A stretch of DNA of 64,000 nt from a marine actinobacterium MedAcidi-G3 (lineage in GTDB: Bacteria; Actinomycetota; Acidimicrobiia; Acidimicrobiales; Poriferisodalaceae): positions 62,001-126,000 of the forward strand of contig JUEP01000003.1 of the NCBI GenBank assembly GCA_000817105.1, read 5' to 3'. The notes under the pieces were generated by a model. The model had not been told where the DNA came from, searched no databases, and saw nothing but the letters and a program-made list of their open reading frames with translations. The position numbers and the translations under genes are program-made. Of the stretch, positions 45,391 to 53,242 are shown piece by piece. How positions within the stretch are numbered: the first letter of the stretch is position 1; each line of letters opens with the position of its first letter.

Positions 45391-46634
45391 CCGCAGAAAA
45401 CCAGTTCTTTAGATGTCAGCCGGCTAAAGACTTCTATCGCGTTAGCCGCTCCAAGGTCCCAACTATTCAAAGAGGCACGTAACGCCCCTTGCCGTCCCAT
45501 TTCAGACCGCATTTCTGGGTCGTCTAGCAACTGATCTACGGCTGCAGCGAAACGCCCTGGATCTCGTTCATTGACTAAAATTCCGGTGACGCCATCCGTC
45601 ACATTGTCTCTGAGACCACCAACATTGCTAGCTACGACCGCTGTACCGCACGCAGCGGCTTCGAGGGCGACGAGGCCGAATGATTCGGATCGACTCGGCA
45701 CTAAGCAAACGTCAGCGGCTCGATAATAAGTGGACAGAGCCTGATGCGTTTGAGGTTCGACGAAGATAACGCGGTCATCAAGCCCATTATTTTTAATTCG
45801 CTGTTTTAGATCTTTATAAGTTTTCGGACCTTCGTCACCTGAAAGACCTCCCACCACAACCAGTCGCGCCTCTCGACTATTACTCAAAGCGAGAGCTCCT
45901 ATTGCGACATCCAATCCTTTCAGGGCCTGGATGCGTCCAACAAAAAGCAGCACGGGGTAATCACCTAGGCCAATTGCTGTCCGAGCAGAGCTCAAAGCAT
46001 TCGGATTGAAAATTTTGCTGTCCACACCCGGAGTCAAAATTTCAATTCGGTTTCTGGGAATTCCGTACAGCGATGTCAGTTGGTCAGCCTCAACGCTTCC
46101 TGACGCAAATACAGCGTCTGCGCACCCAATGACCAACTCTTCAGCCCTAATTCGACCTTCGGGCTCCGAGTCACCGGCAATGCTTTTGATGCGACCTAAA
46201 GTATGGAAAGTAACGGCAAGCGGTAAATCAAATTCGTGCTTTAGATGATGCCCTGCTACGGCAGACAGCCAGTAGTGAGCATGGAAAGCGTCGACAGGTC
46301 GTCGACCCAAGTATGCAGCAACCCCCTGCGTCCATATATCGACAACAGCTGGAAGATCGGCTTTTTCAAGTCCGTAAGGACCAGCTTCAATTTGGATTAC
46401 GTTAACCCCGGTCTCAAGTTCCACCATCTCCGGAACATCTGGATTTGTCCGACGAACGTAGATATCACACTCGGTACCTTTGTCCGCCATCGAAGCAGCT
46501 AACTCACGAACGTAAACATTTAAACCGCCACTATCGCCAGCACCCGGCTGGTCAAGGGGCGAAGTGTGCATGGACAGAACGCCTATTCTGCGGATAGGTC
46601 CATCAGACATGGGGAGGAATTCAGCTTCTGTCAC
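45387..46634 (-). CDS. mshA: D-inositol-3-phosphate glycosyltransferase (mycothiol biosynthesis)
   Basis: A 415-residue GT4-family glycosyltransferase that makes the first intermediate of mycothiol from UDP-GlcNAc and inositol 3-phosphate. The N-terminal segment SMHTSPLDQPGAGDSGGLNV is the MshA signature. The C-terminal donor-binding part has VPSRSESFGLVALEAAACGT with the E-x7-E motif. Mycothiol is the main low-molecular-weight thiol of actinobacteria, so this gene supports the taxon call. Confidence 0.94.
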   Translation of the reverse strand: MTEAEFLPMSDGPIRRIGVLSMHTSPLDQPGAGDSGGLNVYVRELAASMADKGTECDIYVRRTNPDVPEMVELETGVNVIQIEAGPYGLEKADLPAVVDIWTQGVAAYLGRRPVDAFHAHYWLSAVAGHHLKHEFDLPLAVTFHTLGRIKSIAGDSEPEGRIRAEELVIGCADAVFASGSVEADQLTSLYGIPRNRIEILTPGVDSKIFNPNALSSARTAIGLGDYPVLLFVGRIQALKGLDVAIGALALSNSREARLVVVGGLSGDEGPKTYKDLKQRIKNNGLDDRVIFVEPQTHQALSTYYRAADVCLVPSRSESFGLVALEAAACGTAVVASNVGGLRDNVTDGVTGILVNERDPGRFAAAVDQLLDDPEMRSEMGRQGALRASLNSWDLGAANAIEVFSRLTSKELVFCG

Positions 46635-46694
46635 AAGTGACCAAGGTATGTCACTAGCTGCAACTACTCCACTCGATTCTGAATAGAAACGAAT

Positions 46695-47444
46695 TTAAAG
46701 CGCTAAAACCACAACTGCTGCTGTCCAGAGCGGCGCAGCCAAAGCATGTGAGGCGTGCAGTAAGTCCCTTTGTTCATCTCGAACTATTAGCAGTTGCGTT
46801 GCTAACCGTCCCAGCGGAATGGCGATACCTAGCACGCAGGCGAACAGCCAATACTGCTGGGGGGATATCGGCGATACCGAGATTTGAATGGAAGTCCATA
46901 GCAATACTAGAACACCGCACAACGCTGCTAAGGGGGCCAACCGGCGCTGCAATCCTCCACCGGCACACAGCTTCAGACCCAGATCATGGAAGTAAACGAG
47001 CACTAAGAACAAACCGACTGATGACGGGTCCCGGACAGCCAAAGTAGTGAGGCTTGAAGCAGCGAGGCCTGCAGGTAACCAGACCTTTGCGACCCTCGCT
47101 GTTTGAAGTAACAAGGAATTTGACCCCCTGTTATCTATCGCTGCGATCAAAGGAGTACTAATAATGGCTGCTGTTACAACTAGCGTCGATAAACGAAAGT
47201 CGTTAAAGAGCCCGCTATAGGCAACAAGCAAAATAAACGCTGAGGGTGGAAGTCGTTCGAAAAAAGTGGGTCCAGCCAAACGGGCCGCCATCAGGACAGC
47301 GGCAAGCCCTATGGCCACCCCAAAAACAACAGCACCTATTCGTAGAAGAATTATTAGTCCGCATAATCCAGCGGAGTAATAAACAAAAGAGCCCTTACCT
47401 AGACGATAAGCGGCAACAAAGATATCCCGCAAATTGTCCATCAA
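46695..47444 (-). CDS. Unknown polytopic membrane protein
   Basis: I recognise no family. The 249-residue protein has about seven hydrophobic segments spread over its full length (around residues 22-45, 66-78, 87-101, 117-131, 138-152, 166-180 and 197-212, plus a terminal one). A polar patch, YFHDLGLKLCAGGG, lies in the middle. It overlaps a MoaD-like gene by 4 bases at its start. The context (MoaD upstream, mshA 60 bases downstream) does not indicate a function. Confidence 0.75.
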   Translation of the reverse strand: MMDNLRDIFVAAYRLGKGSFVYYSAGLCGLIILLRIGAVVFGVAIGLAAVLMAARLAGPTFFERLPPSAFILLVAYSGLFNDFRLSTLVVTAAIISTPLIAAIDNRGSNSLLLQTARVAKVWLPAGLAASSLTTLAVRDPSSVGLFLVLVYFHDLGLKLCAGGGLQRRLAPLAALCGVLVLLWTSIQISVSPISPQQYWLFACVLGIAIPLGRLATQLLIVRDEQRDLLHASHALAAPLWTAAVVVLAL

Positions 47445-47683
47445 CCGCCCGAAACTGGCGGGAGTACCGCCACCTCATCTCCCTCTGAGATCTGGGTATC
47501 TCCCTCGACCGGTTCTCCGTTCAGCCACACCCGGCTTATGGACAACATTTGGACAAACTCAGGCCCTAGATCGCTTTGCGCTTGGGCAAGTAGATCCTGG
47601 ACCGTATTAGCTTCATAACTAATTGTCCCGGCTCCTGCAATTTCTCGAGCGCCTGCGAAAAGTCGGAGCGTTACCTTGGCCAT
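47441..47683 (-). CDS. MoaD/ThiS-family sulfur carrier
   Basis: An 80-residue ubiquitin-like protein ending VSGG, the di-glycine tail that is adenylated and thiocarboxylated in this family. The C-terminal segment DEVAVLPPVSGG is typical of molybdopterin synthase small subunits. No other molybdopterin gene is in the window, so a role in molybdopterin or another sulfur-transfer pathway remains open. Confidence 0.88.
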   Translation of the reverse strand: MAKVTLRLFAGAREIAGAGTISYEANTVQDLLAQAQSDLGPEFVQMLSISRVWLNGEPVEGDTQISEGDEVAVLPPVSGG

Positions 47684-47769
47684 TCATGGATCCTATCTTC
47701 GGTTGGCATAACGCTTGCCTCTGAAACCACTACCTTCTTGAAGGTACTTACGAGAGAGATCGATACCTG

Positions 47770-48354
47770 GTGGATTTACTTATTCTTCGACATGGTCAAT
47801 CCGAGTGGAACGCTCAAGGGAAATGGCAGGGTCAAGCCGATCCACCGCTAACTAAAGTTGGGGAAAAGCAAGCGAAGGCGGCTGCTCAAAAGCTTCTCAG
47901 CGTCTGCAAGGGTTTCGACAAAATTGCATCTAGCGATCTACGCCGAGCTCGTCGCACTGCTGAGATCATCGCTCAAGTCAATGGCGGCGATGTAAGTGTT
48001 TATAAGGAATTTAGGGAACGCCACGCCGGAGTTTGGCAAGGGCTAACACGATCGGAAATCGAAGCTTCCTGGCCTAACGCTATTGCCGACCAGCGTTGGC
48101 CGGAGGGTTACGAATCAGATGACTCGGTGATTCAGAGAGTGGTGCCCTGTTTGGAACGATTAATTGAAAATAATAAAAATGTTTTGCTAATCGCTCACGC
48201 GGGCGTGATTCGGGCGCTAGATCGATTCACCGATGCAGAAGAAGCATCGATTACAAACAATCTTTCGGGCCGATGGTACCGGCTCAGCGATCAACTAATC
48301 CCTAGAGAATCCGCAGATTTTTCTGAAGAGGTTTTGGATCAATACATGGAGTGA
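47770..48354 (+). CDS. Histidine phosphatase family protein
   Basis: A 194-residue phosphoglycerate-mutase-like phosphatase starting at a GTG. The catalytic RHGQSEWN is at residues 7-14, the acid motif RERHAGVWQGL near 82-92, and the second histidine in LLIAHAGVIRAL. It is closer to PhoE/CobC-type phosphatases than to glycolytic mutase. The substrate is unknown. It is divergent from the moaD-like gene. Confidence 0.88.
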   Translation: MDLLILRHGQSEWNAQGKWQGQADPPLTKVGEKQAKAAAQKLLSVCKGFDKIASSDLRRARRTAEIIAQVNGGDVSVYKEFRERHAGVWQGLTRSEIEASWPNAIADQRWPEGYESDDSVIQRVVPCLERLIENNKNVLLIAHAGVIRALDRFTDAEEASITNNLSGRWYRLSDQLIPRESADFSEEVLDQYME

Positions 48355-48381
48355 TCAATCTTCATATTGGTTTGCAGAATT

Positions 48382-48543
48382 TTATATTTTGCTAATCCAT
48401 GACGCTGCTGCGGTGGGATCTATTCCATCAGCGAGCGCACTCAGGGTCGACTCGACCTTTGAAAACTCCACCTCATATTCGTTAAGTTGCGATTCAATTA
48501 AGGGAGTTCGTGAGTCGGCCGCCGTGTCCTCATTGTTTTCCAC
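48382..48543 (-). CDS. Possible 53-residue acidic helical protein
   Basis: A GTG at 48543 opens a frame of 53 residues: an acidic start (MENNEDTAADSR), then a helix-forming stretch LNEYEVEFSKVESTLSAL and an end DPTAAASWISKI. The stretch resembles the N-terminal helix of DksA/TraR-like small proteins, but there are no cysteines. It converges on the histidine phosphatase gene. The start lacks a well-spaced Shine-Dalgarno. I rate it as a likely but unproven small gene. Confidence 0.45.
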   Translation of the reverse strand: MENNEDTAADSRTPLIESQLNEYEVEFSKVESTLSALADGIDPTAAASWISKI

Positions 48544-48690
48544 CCTTTCAGTTTAGATTCAGGCTGAGGCTCAACGAGTCATTGATAATAATAATCCTGA
48601 GGTCTTCCAGGTTCAGTTCCCCTAAGGCTTCGTGGTGAAATTCCATAGGCGCGAACCGTTTCCGTTGACTTGTTTCAGCAAGCGCGACTG

Positions 48691-48723
48691 ATTGAGTGCA
48701 TTAAGTCTCTGGTTGCACTCAAT
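48691..48723. repeat. 10-bp perfect inverted repeat
   Basis: ATTGAGTGCA (48691-48700) and TGCACTCAAT (48714-48723) form a perfect 10-bp stem with a 13-base loop. No T-tract follows on either strand. It lies in the 190-base gap upstream of the small minus-strand frame and just before a doubtful plus-strand frame, so it could be an operator or a leader hairpin. Apart from it, I see no recognisable element in 48544-48728. Confidence 0.6.
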
Positions 48724-48857
48724 TCGTCATGGTCTTTACTCGAGCAAATCGGGGCTGCCCTCTTCTCTTCGTCGGTAACTTTGTGCCGCTAACCCAGGTT
48801 CGATCAGCACGTCAGGACTGGAACCGTTGTCCTGTCGTAGAATTACTATTTGTGGAT

Positions 48858-49058
48858 GAGATGGAGTGCAGTGCTCTCGAAAACGAATGGGAGTCCCCAC
48901 CTAACCCGTTAATGCACCCGCCCTGTCTCTGCCCAAAATGCAAAGTTGAGCCCCTCGAGTTTGAAAATTTACCTGGGAGGCTTCGAGCTAGCGGTATGCG
49001 ACAACGCCCCCTAGTCGAATCGTTAGAACTAGGGACTGAAGGGCAAAACATTCTTTAG
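48858..49058 (+). CDS. Doubtful small cysteine-containing frame
   Basis: A frame open from 48729 could be read from the ATG at 48858 to give 66 residues with MHPPCLCPKCKVEPLEF, a CxCxxC arrangement that might bind zinc. No Shine-Dalgarno is convincing, and an opposite-strand frame is also open. I recognise no family. The stretch 48729-49187 otherwise holds only this frame and the upstream region of tRNA-Lys. Confidence 0.25.
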   Translation, partial: EMECSALENEWESPPNPLMHPPCLCPKCKVEPLEFENLPGRLRASGMRQRPLVESLELGTEGQNIL

Positions 49059-49187
49059 TTTGATTCATTTCTTTAGTTTTGTTGGGGGCGACATTCATCT
49101 GAATCTTTACCCAGATACTTATGCGCGAATTAGAAATGACCGCCATTGGCGGAGGACCTAGTAGGAGACCACCGGTACGATGATGGT

Positions 49188-49260
49188 GGGCCGCTAGCTC
49201 ATCGGGTAGAGCAGGGGACTTTTAATCCCAAGGTGCCGGGTTCGAGCCCCGGGCGGCCTA
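49188..49260 (+). tRNA. tRNA-Lys (anticodon TTT)
   Basis: Acceptor GGGCCGC (49188-49194) pairs with GCGGCCT (49253-49259) with a terminal G-U pair. The D-arm GCTC...GAGC, anticodon loop CTTTTAA and T-arm CCGGG-TTCGAGC-CCCGG are canonical. The 3' CCA is not encoded (ACG follows), unlike the tRNA-Tyr in this window. Confidence 0.96.
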
Positions 49261-49263
49261 CGT

Positions 49264-49740
49264 TTATCTAGCAATAGCTGCCGTCTTGGCACCAGTAAGT
49301 TCGACAAGATCTTGCAACTCAATGCATATATTGAGCCCACGTCTTCCGCCACTGCAATAAAGCGATTCGAGCTTTGACGCAGATAGGTCTATGACGGTAT
49401 CTAGGGCAGTTCGAGTTCCTAAAGGACTTATACCGCCTCGGATGTAACCAGTTACGCGCTCAGCTTTTGCTGGATCGGTCATGGTCGCGGTTTTGTAACC
49501 TAAAACTGGAGCGACAGCCTTAAGGTTTAGTGTTTGCGATACGGGGATTACCGCAATTGCACAGCGGCTTTCCGATGGGCTACCTAAATCGATGACAAGG
49601 GTCTTGAAAACACAATCAACTGGCACACCCAAAGATTCAGCAGCTTCAAGTCCGAATTGCCGGTTACTCGGGTCATGCTCGTAGTGGTAGACGCCAATTT
49701 TGATTCCAGCAGCCTCAGCGACGCGAATCGCAGGGGTCAT
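49264..49740 (-). CDS. ybaK: Cys-tRNA(Pro) deacylase YbaK/EbsC
   Basis: A 158-residue editing-domain protein that hydrolyses mischarged Cys-tRNA(Pro). Family segments include GVPVDCVFKTLVIDL with the catalytic lysine, KAVAPVLGYKTATMTDPAKAERVTGYIRGG in pieces near residues 73-103, GGISPLGTR and CSGGRRGLNI. It ends a few bases from tRNA-Lys on the opposite strand. Confidence 0.93.
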   Translation of the reverse strand: MTPAIRVAEAAGIKIGVYHYEHDPSNRQFGLEAAESLGVPVDCVFKTLVIDLGSPSESRCAIAVIPVSQTLNLKAVAPVLGYKTATMTDPAKAERVTGYIRGGISPLGTRTALDTVIDLSASKLESLYCSGGRRGLNICIELQDLVELTGAKTAAIAR

Positions 49741-49766
49741 GTCACCTCACGCTTTCTGCAGACAAC

Positions 49767-50015
49767 TCACTGGACAAGACGGATGCTATTGCGACGCCTT
49801 ACCCAGTATGCGTTATCAACTTCGTCAGCTTCATGCCGGCGCCGGCGCGACCGAGCTATAGCAGCGTGGCGTCGAGCTGATGTTTCCATAACACTTTGAC
49901 GACTATGCCGTTCAGCATTTAATTCACGTATCCGAGTTTGGGCTTTAAGTCGGCTCAAATTACTGACGTCATTCCCGGTCGTTCTTTGCTGCTCACGTGA
50001 TGTAGTCATCTCCAT
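49767..50015 (-). CDS. Unknown small basic protein between dut and ybaK
   Basis: An 82-residue frame, very rich in arginine (for example RHAAIARSRRRRHEADEVD), lies between dut (42-base gap) and ybaK (26-base gap) on the same strand and may belong to their operon. An ATG two codons in (50009) is an alternative start. I know no family. The basic composition suggests nucleic-acid contact, which is only a guess. Confidence 0.45.
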   Translation of the reverse strand: MEMTTSREQQRTTGNDVSNLSRLKAQTRIRELNAERHSRQSVMETSARRHAAIARSRRRRHEADEVDNAYWVRRRNSIRLVQ

Positions 50016-50057
50016 AGATCTAGCTTCGCAGAGGGGAAGGACACCCTCGGATAAGAA

Positions 50058-50495
50058 TTAACGTCCGGAGTGGCCGAAACCTCCCAAGCCTCTTTCAGAA
50101 TCGTCTAATTCGACGGTTTCTTCCCATGTGACCTGTTCAACTTTTTGGATAACTAGTTGAGCAATCCGATCTCCTCGATGAACCTCATACGACTCGGTCG
50201 GGTCGGTATTTATCAATAAAACTTTGAGTTCATCGCGGTACCCACTATCGATCAACCCCGGGGAGTTGAGACATGTGATCCCATGTCTTAAAGCCAATCC
50301 ACTCCGTGGTTGAACGAATCCTGCATAGCCGGGAGGAATGGCGATCGCTATACCTGTGCCTATCAAAGCGCGCCCTCCTCCGGGGGCAAGAGTCATGTCT
50401 TCATTAGCTAAAAGGTCTGCACCGGCGTCATCTGCTTTCGCATAATTCGGCAACGGCAGATCGGAGTTAACGCGCTGGACTGGGATTACTACCAC
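50058..50495 (-). CDS. dut: dUTP diphosphatase
   Basis: A 145-residue trimeric dUTPase. All five motifs are visible: ADDAGADLLANED, PRSGLALRHGI, GLIDSGYRDELKVLLIN, GDRIAQLVIQKV and the C-terminal RGLGGFGHSGR. It removes dUTP and supplies dUMP for thymidylate synthesis. Confidence 0.97.
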   Translation of the reverse strand: MVVIPVQRVNSDLPLPNYAKADDAGADLLANEDMTLAPGGGRALIGTGIAIAIPPGYAGFVQPRSGLALRHGITCLNSPGLIDSGYRDELKVLLINTDPTESYEVHRGDRIAQLVIQKVEQVTWEETVELDDSERGLGGFGHSGR

Positions 50496-50570
50496 ATCAT
50501 GACTCTATGCATAGTTGGCCGTTAGTGCAGCCACCCTCTTTGGGCGGCTTACGACGCCTAGCATGTTGGA

Positions 50571-51107
50571 ATGCTTGTTTGGATGGATCTTGAAATGACT
50601 GGCCTAGACCCGGCGCGTCACGTCATCGTCGAAATTGCCACCATTGTCACTGATGATCAGTTGGAAATCGTGGCGGAAGGTCCCGATTTAGTAATTCATG
50701 CTGATAATGCACAGCTAGCAGAGATGGACGATTTTGTGACAGATATGCACACTAAATCGGGGCTTCTGAAGCAGATAAGTTTGTCATCCACCGATTTAGA
50801 AGAAGCGACGGAAGCGACTCTCCATTTCATTATGGAACACGTGAAGAAACCTAGATCTGTTCCACTGTGTGGGAATTCGATTGGGACAGATCGAAGGTTT
50901 CTAGACGCGTATATGCCTGAGATTGAAAACTTCTTGCATTACAGATCTATTGATGTTTCAACGGCTAAGGAATTAGCTCGCAGGTGGAACCCTGCAGTCT
51001 TAAAGGGCATTCCGAAGAAAGAGACTTCCCATAGAGCTCTTGATGACATTAGAGAAAGCATTGCTGAATTACGTCATTACAAGGAGCATTTCTTCAACCA
51101 CAGCTAG
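50571..51107 (+). CDS. orn: Oligoribonuclease
   Basis: A 178-residue DEDDh exonuclease that degrades 2-5 nucleotide RNAs and linear cyclic-di-GMP products. Catalytic residues are in WMDLEMTGLDP, NSIGTDRRFLDAYMPE and SHRALDDIRESI. It starts at the ATG at 50571 and is divergent from dut. Confidence 0.96.
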   Translation: MLVWMDLEMTGLDPARHVIVEIATIVTDDQLEIVAEGPDLVIHADNAQLAEMDDFVTDMHTKSGLLKQISLSSTDLEEATEATLHFIMEHVKKPRSVPLCGNSIGTDRRFLDAYMPEIENFLHYRSIDVSTAKELARRWNPAVLKGIPKKETSHRALDDIRESIAELRHYKEHFFNHS

Positions 51108-51147
51108 AAATCGAATTCGTATTAGATAAGCAGATAGAGTTTCTGCG

Positions 51148-52236
51148 ATGACTCGGCCAATGCGTGAGGAGCAGCGTCCCCCTGAGGACGGCGTGATTGA
51201 ACTTGCTCCCAACGTTCGCCGAATCCAGTTGCCAATGTCTATGCCAGGTCTCGGCCATGTGAACTGCTACATCCTTGACGATGAGCGAGGTGCGGCACTA
51301 GTTGACCCCGGTCTACCGGGGCCCAACAACTGGAAAGCTCTGATGAAAGGCTTGGAGCAAGCAGAGGTACCGCCAGAACGTATTCATTCAATAGTGATTA
51401 CTCATAGCCACCCAGATCATTTTGGGGCTGCAGGGCACTTTCATGACAAGTACGGGTGCGAAATTATCACGCACAAAAACTTTCGAATGTGGTGGAATTT
51501 AGAAGAAGAAGATGATGAACCTCTCCACAATGTCGTCTCGCCTGGCGACAATGCCCGACTTCGAGATGACCCCCTCTTTGCCGAGTTGGAGACCGGGCCA
51601 AGAGGACCTACTCCTTGGGGCGGAGAACGCTACAAAATGCCATGGCATCGTCGACTTGGCTACGCGATGATGAGAAAAGGTTGGGGAGGGGCTTGGTTTT
51701 CAACGCCAAAGCCGACGCGGCGGATCGAGGATGCAGATCGCATTAGCCTCGCTAGGCGAGAATTTGTCGCTGTTCACACACCTGGACACACAGCTGATCA
51801 TTTATGTCTATACGACCCCGAAGAAGGTCTGATGTTGTGCGGAGATCATGTTTTGCCCACTATCACACCCCACATCTCCGGTTTTGGGCCAGCTGCGGAT
51901 CCTTTAAAAGACTTTTTCGTCAGTCTTGATCGAGTCGCAAGCTTTGACGGCATCAAATTAGGGTTACCTGCACACGGGCAGCCGTTTACAAATCTTCCAG
52001 AACGCGTTCAGGACATAAAGCAACATCATCATGAGCGTCTCGACTTGCTTCGAGAAGTTTCCGACACGTTGGGTCAAGCTTCAGTCCAGAAGTACATGAA
52101 GGAACTTTTCCAACAACGTTCTTGGGGGCCAATGGCGGAGTCCGAAACCTTTGCTCATCTTGAACATTTGCGACGAGTCGGCGAGAGTGACGCTGTTCGC
52201 GCTTCCGACGGCGTTTTAGAGTATTCATTCAAATAG
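51148..52236 (+). CDS. Metallo-beta-lactamase-fold hydrolase
   Basis: A 362-residue binuclear zinc hydrolase. The HxHxDH motif appears as THSHPDHFGAAGH near residue 90. A further histidine comes in AVHTPGHTADHLCLY, an aspartate in LCGDHVLPTI, and a histidine in GLPAHGQPF. It is larger than glyoxalase II types and has a C-terminal winged-helix-like region. The substrate is unknown. It lies 40 bases after orn on the same strand. Confidence 0.88.
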   Translation: MTRPMREEQRPPEDGVIELAPNVRRIQLPMSMPGLGHVNCYILDDERGAALVDPGLPGPNNWKALMKGLEQAEVPPERIHSIVITHSHPDHFGAAGHFHDKYGCEIITHKNFRMWWNLEEEDDEPLHNVVSPGDNARLRDDPLFAELETGPRGPTPWGGERYKMPWHRRLGYAMMRKGWGGAWFSTPKPTRRIEDADRISLARREFVAVHTPGHTADHLCLYDPEEGLMLCGDHVLPTITPHISGFGPAADPLKDFFVSLDRVASFDGIKLGLPAHGQPFTNLPERVQDIKQHHHERLDLLREVSDTLGQASVQKYMKELFQQRSWGPMAESETFAHLEHLRRVGESDAVRASDGVLEYSFK

Positions 52237-52403
52237 TTGATTGGGTTTCAAAGGTTCACAGCGAGTGGAAGCGTTCTGGGGACCAGCTAACCTTCTAAGC
52301 TGCGTTACGAAGGCTTGCCTGAATTTATTCATTTGACCTGGCTCTGGCATTTGTGATGACCTTCAGTTAGTTAATCCTCTCAAGTAAAAGTTGTTTGAAA
52401 CTC

Positions 52404-52592
52404 ATGCGTAACTGCGTTCCTCAAAATTGGTCGTGCACATCACACACGACGGAGCGCGTCCTTGGTGCTACTGCTGAGGCTCGTTCGCGTATATCAACAA
52501 ACGCCAAGACCGGATTTGCTTCGATGCATCCAGGTACTTATTTCGCTGGGACTAAGCATCAGGTATGGCGGCCTCCAGAGGAGCAGATGTAG
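52404..52592 (+). CDS. Candidate leader ORF (uORF) of the WhiB7-like gene
   Basis: A 62-codon frame from the ATG at 52404 that encodes MRNCVPQNWSCTSHTTERV at its start and ends WRPPEEQM. I know no family. Its last codons contain GGCGGCC, which could pair with the 5' arm of the downstream hairpin, so its translation could influence that hairpin. It might be a leader peptide rather than a functional protein. No clear Shine-Dalgarno was found. Confidence 0.35.
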   Translation: MRNCVPQNWSCTSHTTERVLGATAEARSRISTNAKTGFASMHPGTYFAGTKHQVWRPPEEQM

Positions 52593-52607
52593 CTGCAAAA
52601 GCACATC

Positions 52608-52657
52608 AAAGCAATCCACTGTCTGGCCGCCGGTTAACCGGCGGCCTTAATGCTTTT
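52608..52657 (+). terminator. Candidate intrinsic terminator/attenuator upstream of the WhiB7-like gene
   Basis: Arms GGCCGCCGG (52625-52633) and CCGGCGGCC (52638-52646) enclose a TTAA tetraloop and form a perfect 9-bp GC stem. An outer AAAGCA (52608-52613) can pair with TGCTTT (52651-52656), and TTTT follows at 52654-52657. It lies 40-50 bases before the whiB start. The whole core is also a 22-bp DNA palindrome, so a protein-binding site is an alternative. Confidence 0.55.
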
Positions 52658-52696
52658 ATCCCATCAAATAGTCCTTATTCAGTTAACAGAAAGAAA

Positions 52697-53038
52697 ATGG
52701 AGAATCTAATGCTTGAGCTCCTTATTGAAACCGACGATGAATGGAACGTTGCAGGTCGATGTAATGACAACAACGGGACATTGACTCATTTGTTCTTCTC
52801 GGACAACACCAATCATCAAGCACGTGCAAAGGCGATGTGCTCCAAATGTTCCGTCTCCACTCAATGTTTGGAAGCGGCTCTCACCCGCAGAGAACTATGG
52901 GGGATTTGGGGGGGAGAGTTAATCGAGAATGGTCGAGTTGTGATTGGCAAGCGGGGACGAGGCCGGCCACGTAAGCAGCCACAGCCAGTCCTTGAGGTCA
53001 ACGAAGTCCCGATTCCGCCGGAATTGATTCCGGCGTAA
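52697..53038 (+). CDS. WhiB-family regulator with AT-hook, WhiB7-like
   Basis: A 113-residue [4Fe-4S] regulator. The four cluster cysteines are Cys22, Cys48, Cys51 and Cys57 (MCSKC...QCLEAAL). The beta-turn GIWGG at 69-73 is followed by a C-terminal AT-hook GKRGRGRPRK (84-93). This combination of WGIWGGE and RGRPRK is that of WhiB7, which activates intrinsic antibiotic-resistance genes in mycobacteria by binding AT-rich DNA next to the -35. The start is the ATG at 52697. An in-frame upstream start at 52565 would read through the hairpin and is less likely. Confidence 0.88.
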   Translation: MENLMLELLIETDDEWNVAGRCNDNNGTLTHLFFSDNTNHQARAKAMCSKCSVSTQCLEAALTRRELWGIWGGELIENGRVVIGKRGRGRPRKQPQPVLEVNEVPIPPELIPA

Positions 53039-53151
53039 CCGAAAAGAGGAGTTGTGCCTTTCCTTCTCCTCTGACAAACGACTGACGCTTAACCGCTGAG
53101 GGCCTCCGAAATGGCCGCCCGCCAGCACAACGTTAGGACTGGTTTGGTCGA

Positions 53152-53182
53152 GGAGCCCCCAGGTTAATTACCCGGGGGCTCC
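53152..53182 (+). terminator. GC-rich hairpin after whiB
   Basis: GGAGCCCCC (53152-53160) and GGGGGCTCC (53174-53182) form a perfect 9-bp stem with a 13-base loop, about 115 bases after the whiB stop and 60 before tlpA. There is no T-tract, so termination might depend on the stem alone, as in many high-GC actinobacteria. Confidence 0.6.
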
Positions 53183-53242
53183 GACGCGTTTGAGAGGTAC
53201 CGTGATCTATGCGAATCGCACACGTCGACGCTTGAAAGCAGC

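Larger units (their letters stand above)
52237..52696 (+). promoter_or_regulatory. Long leader region of the WhiB7-like gene
   Basis: This 460-base gap contains, in order: a TTGACC (52333-52338) preceded by the AT-rich stretch GAATTTATTCAT, a possible -35 with an upstream element; a 62-codon frame (52404-52592); the sequence GGCGGCC (52567-52573) near the end of that frame; a strong GC-rich hairpin (52625-52646) with a T-rich 3' side; and then whiB. The -10 is not clear. The layout resembles attenuation leaders. Confidence 0.5.

Noticed and set aside
52565-52696. Longer WhiB start at 52565
   Set aside because: It would translate through the GC-rich hairpin and add 44 residues not seen in WhiB proteins. 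The ATG at 52697 gives the normal length.
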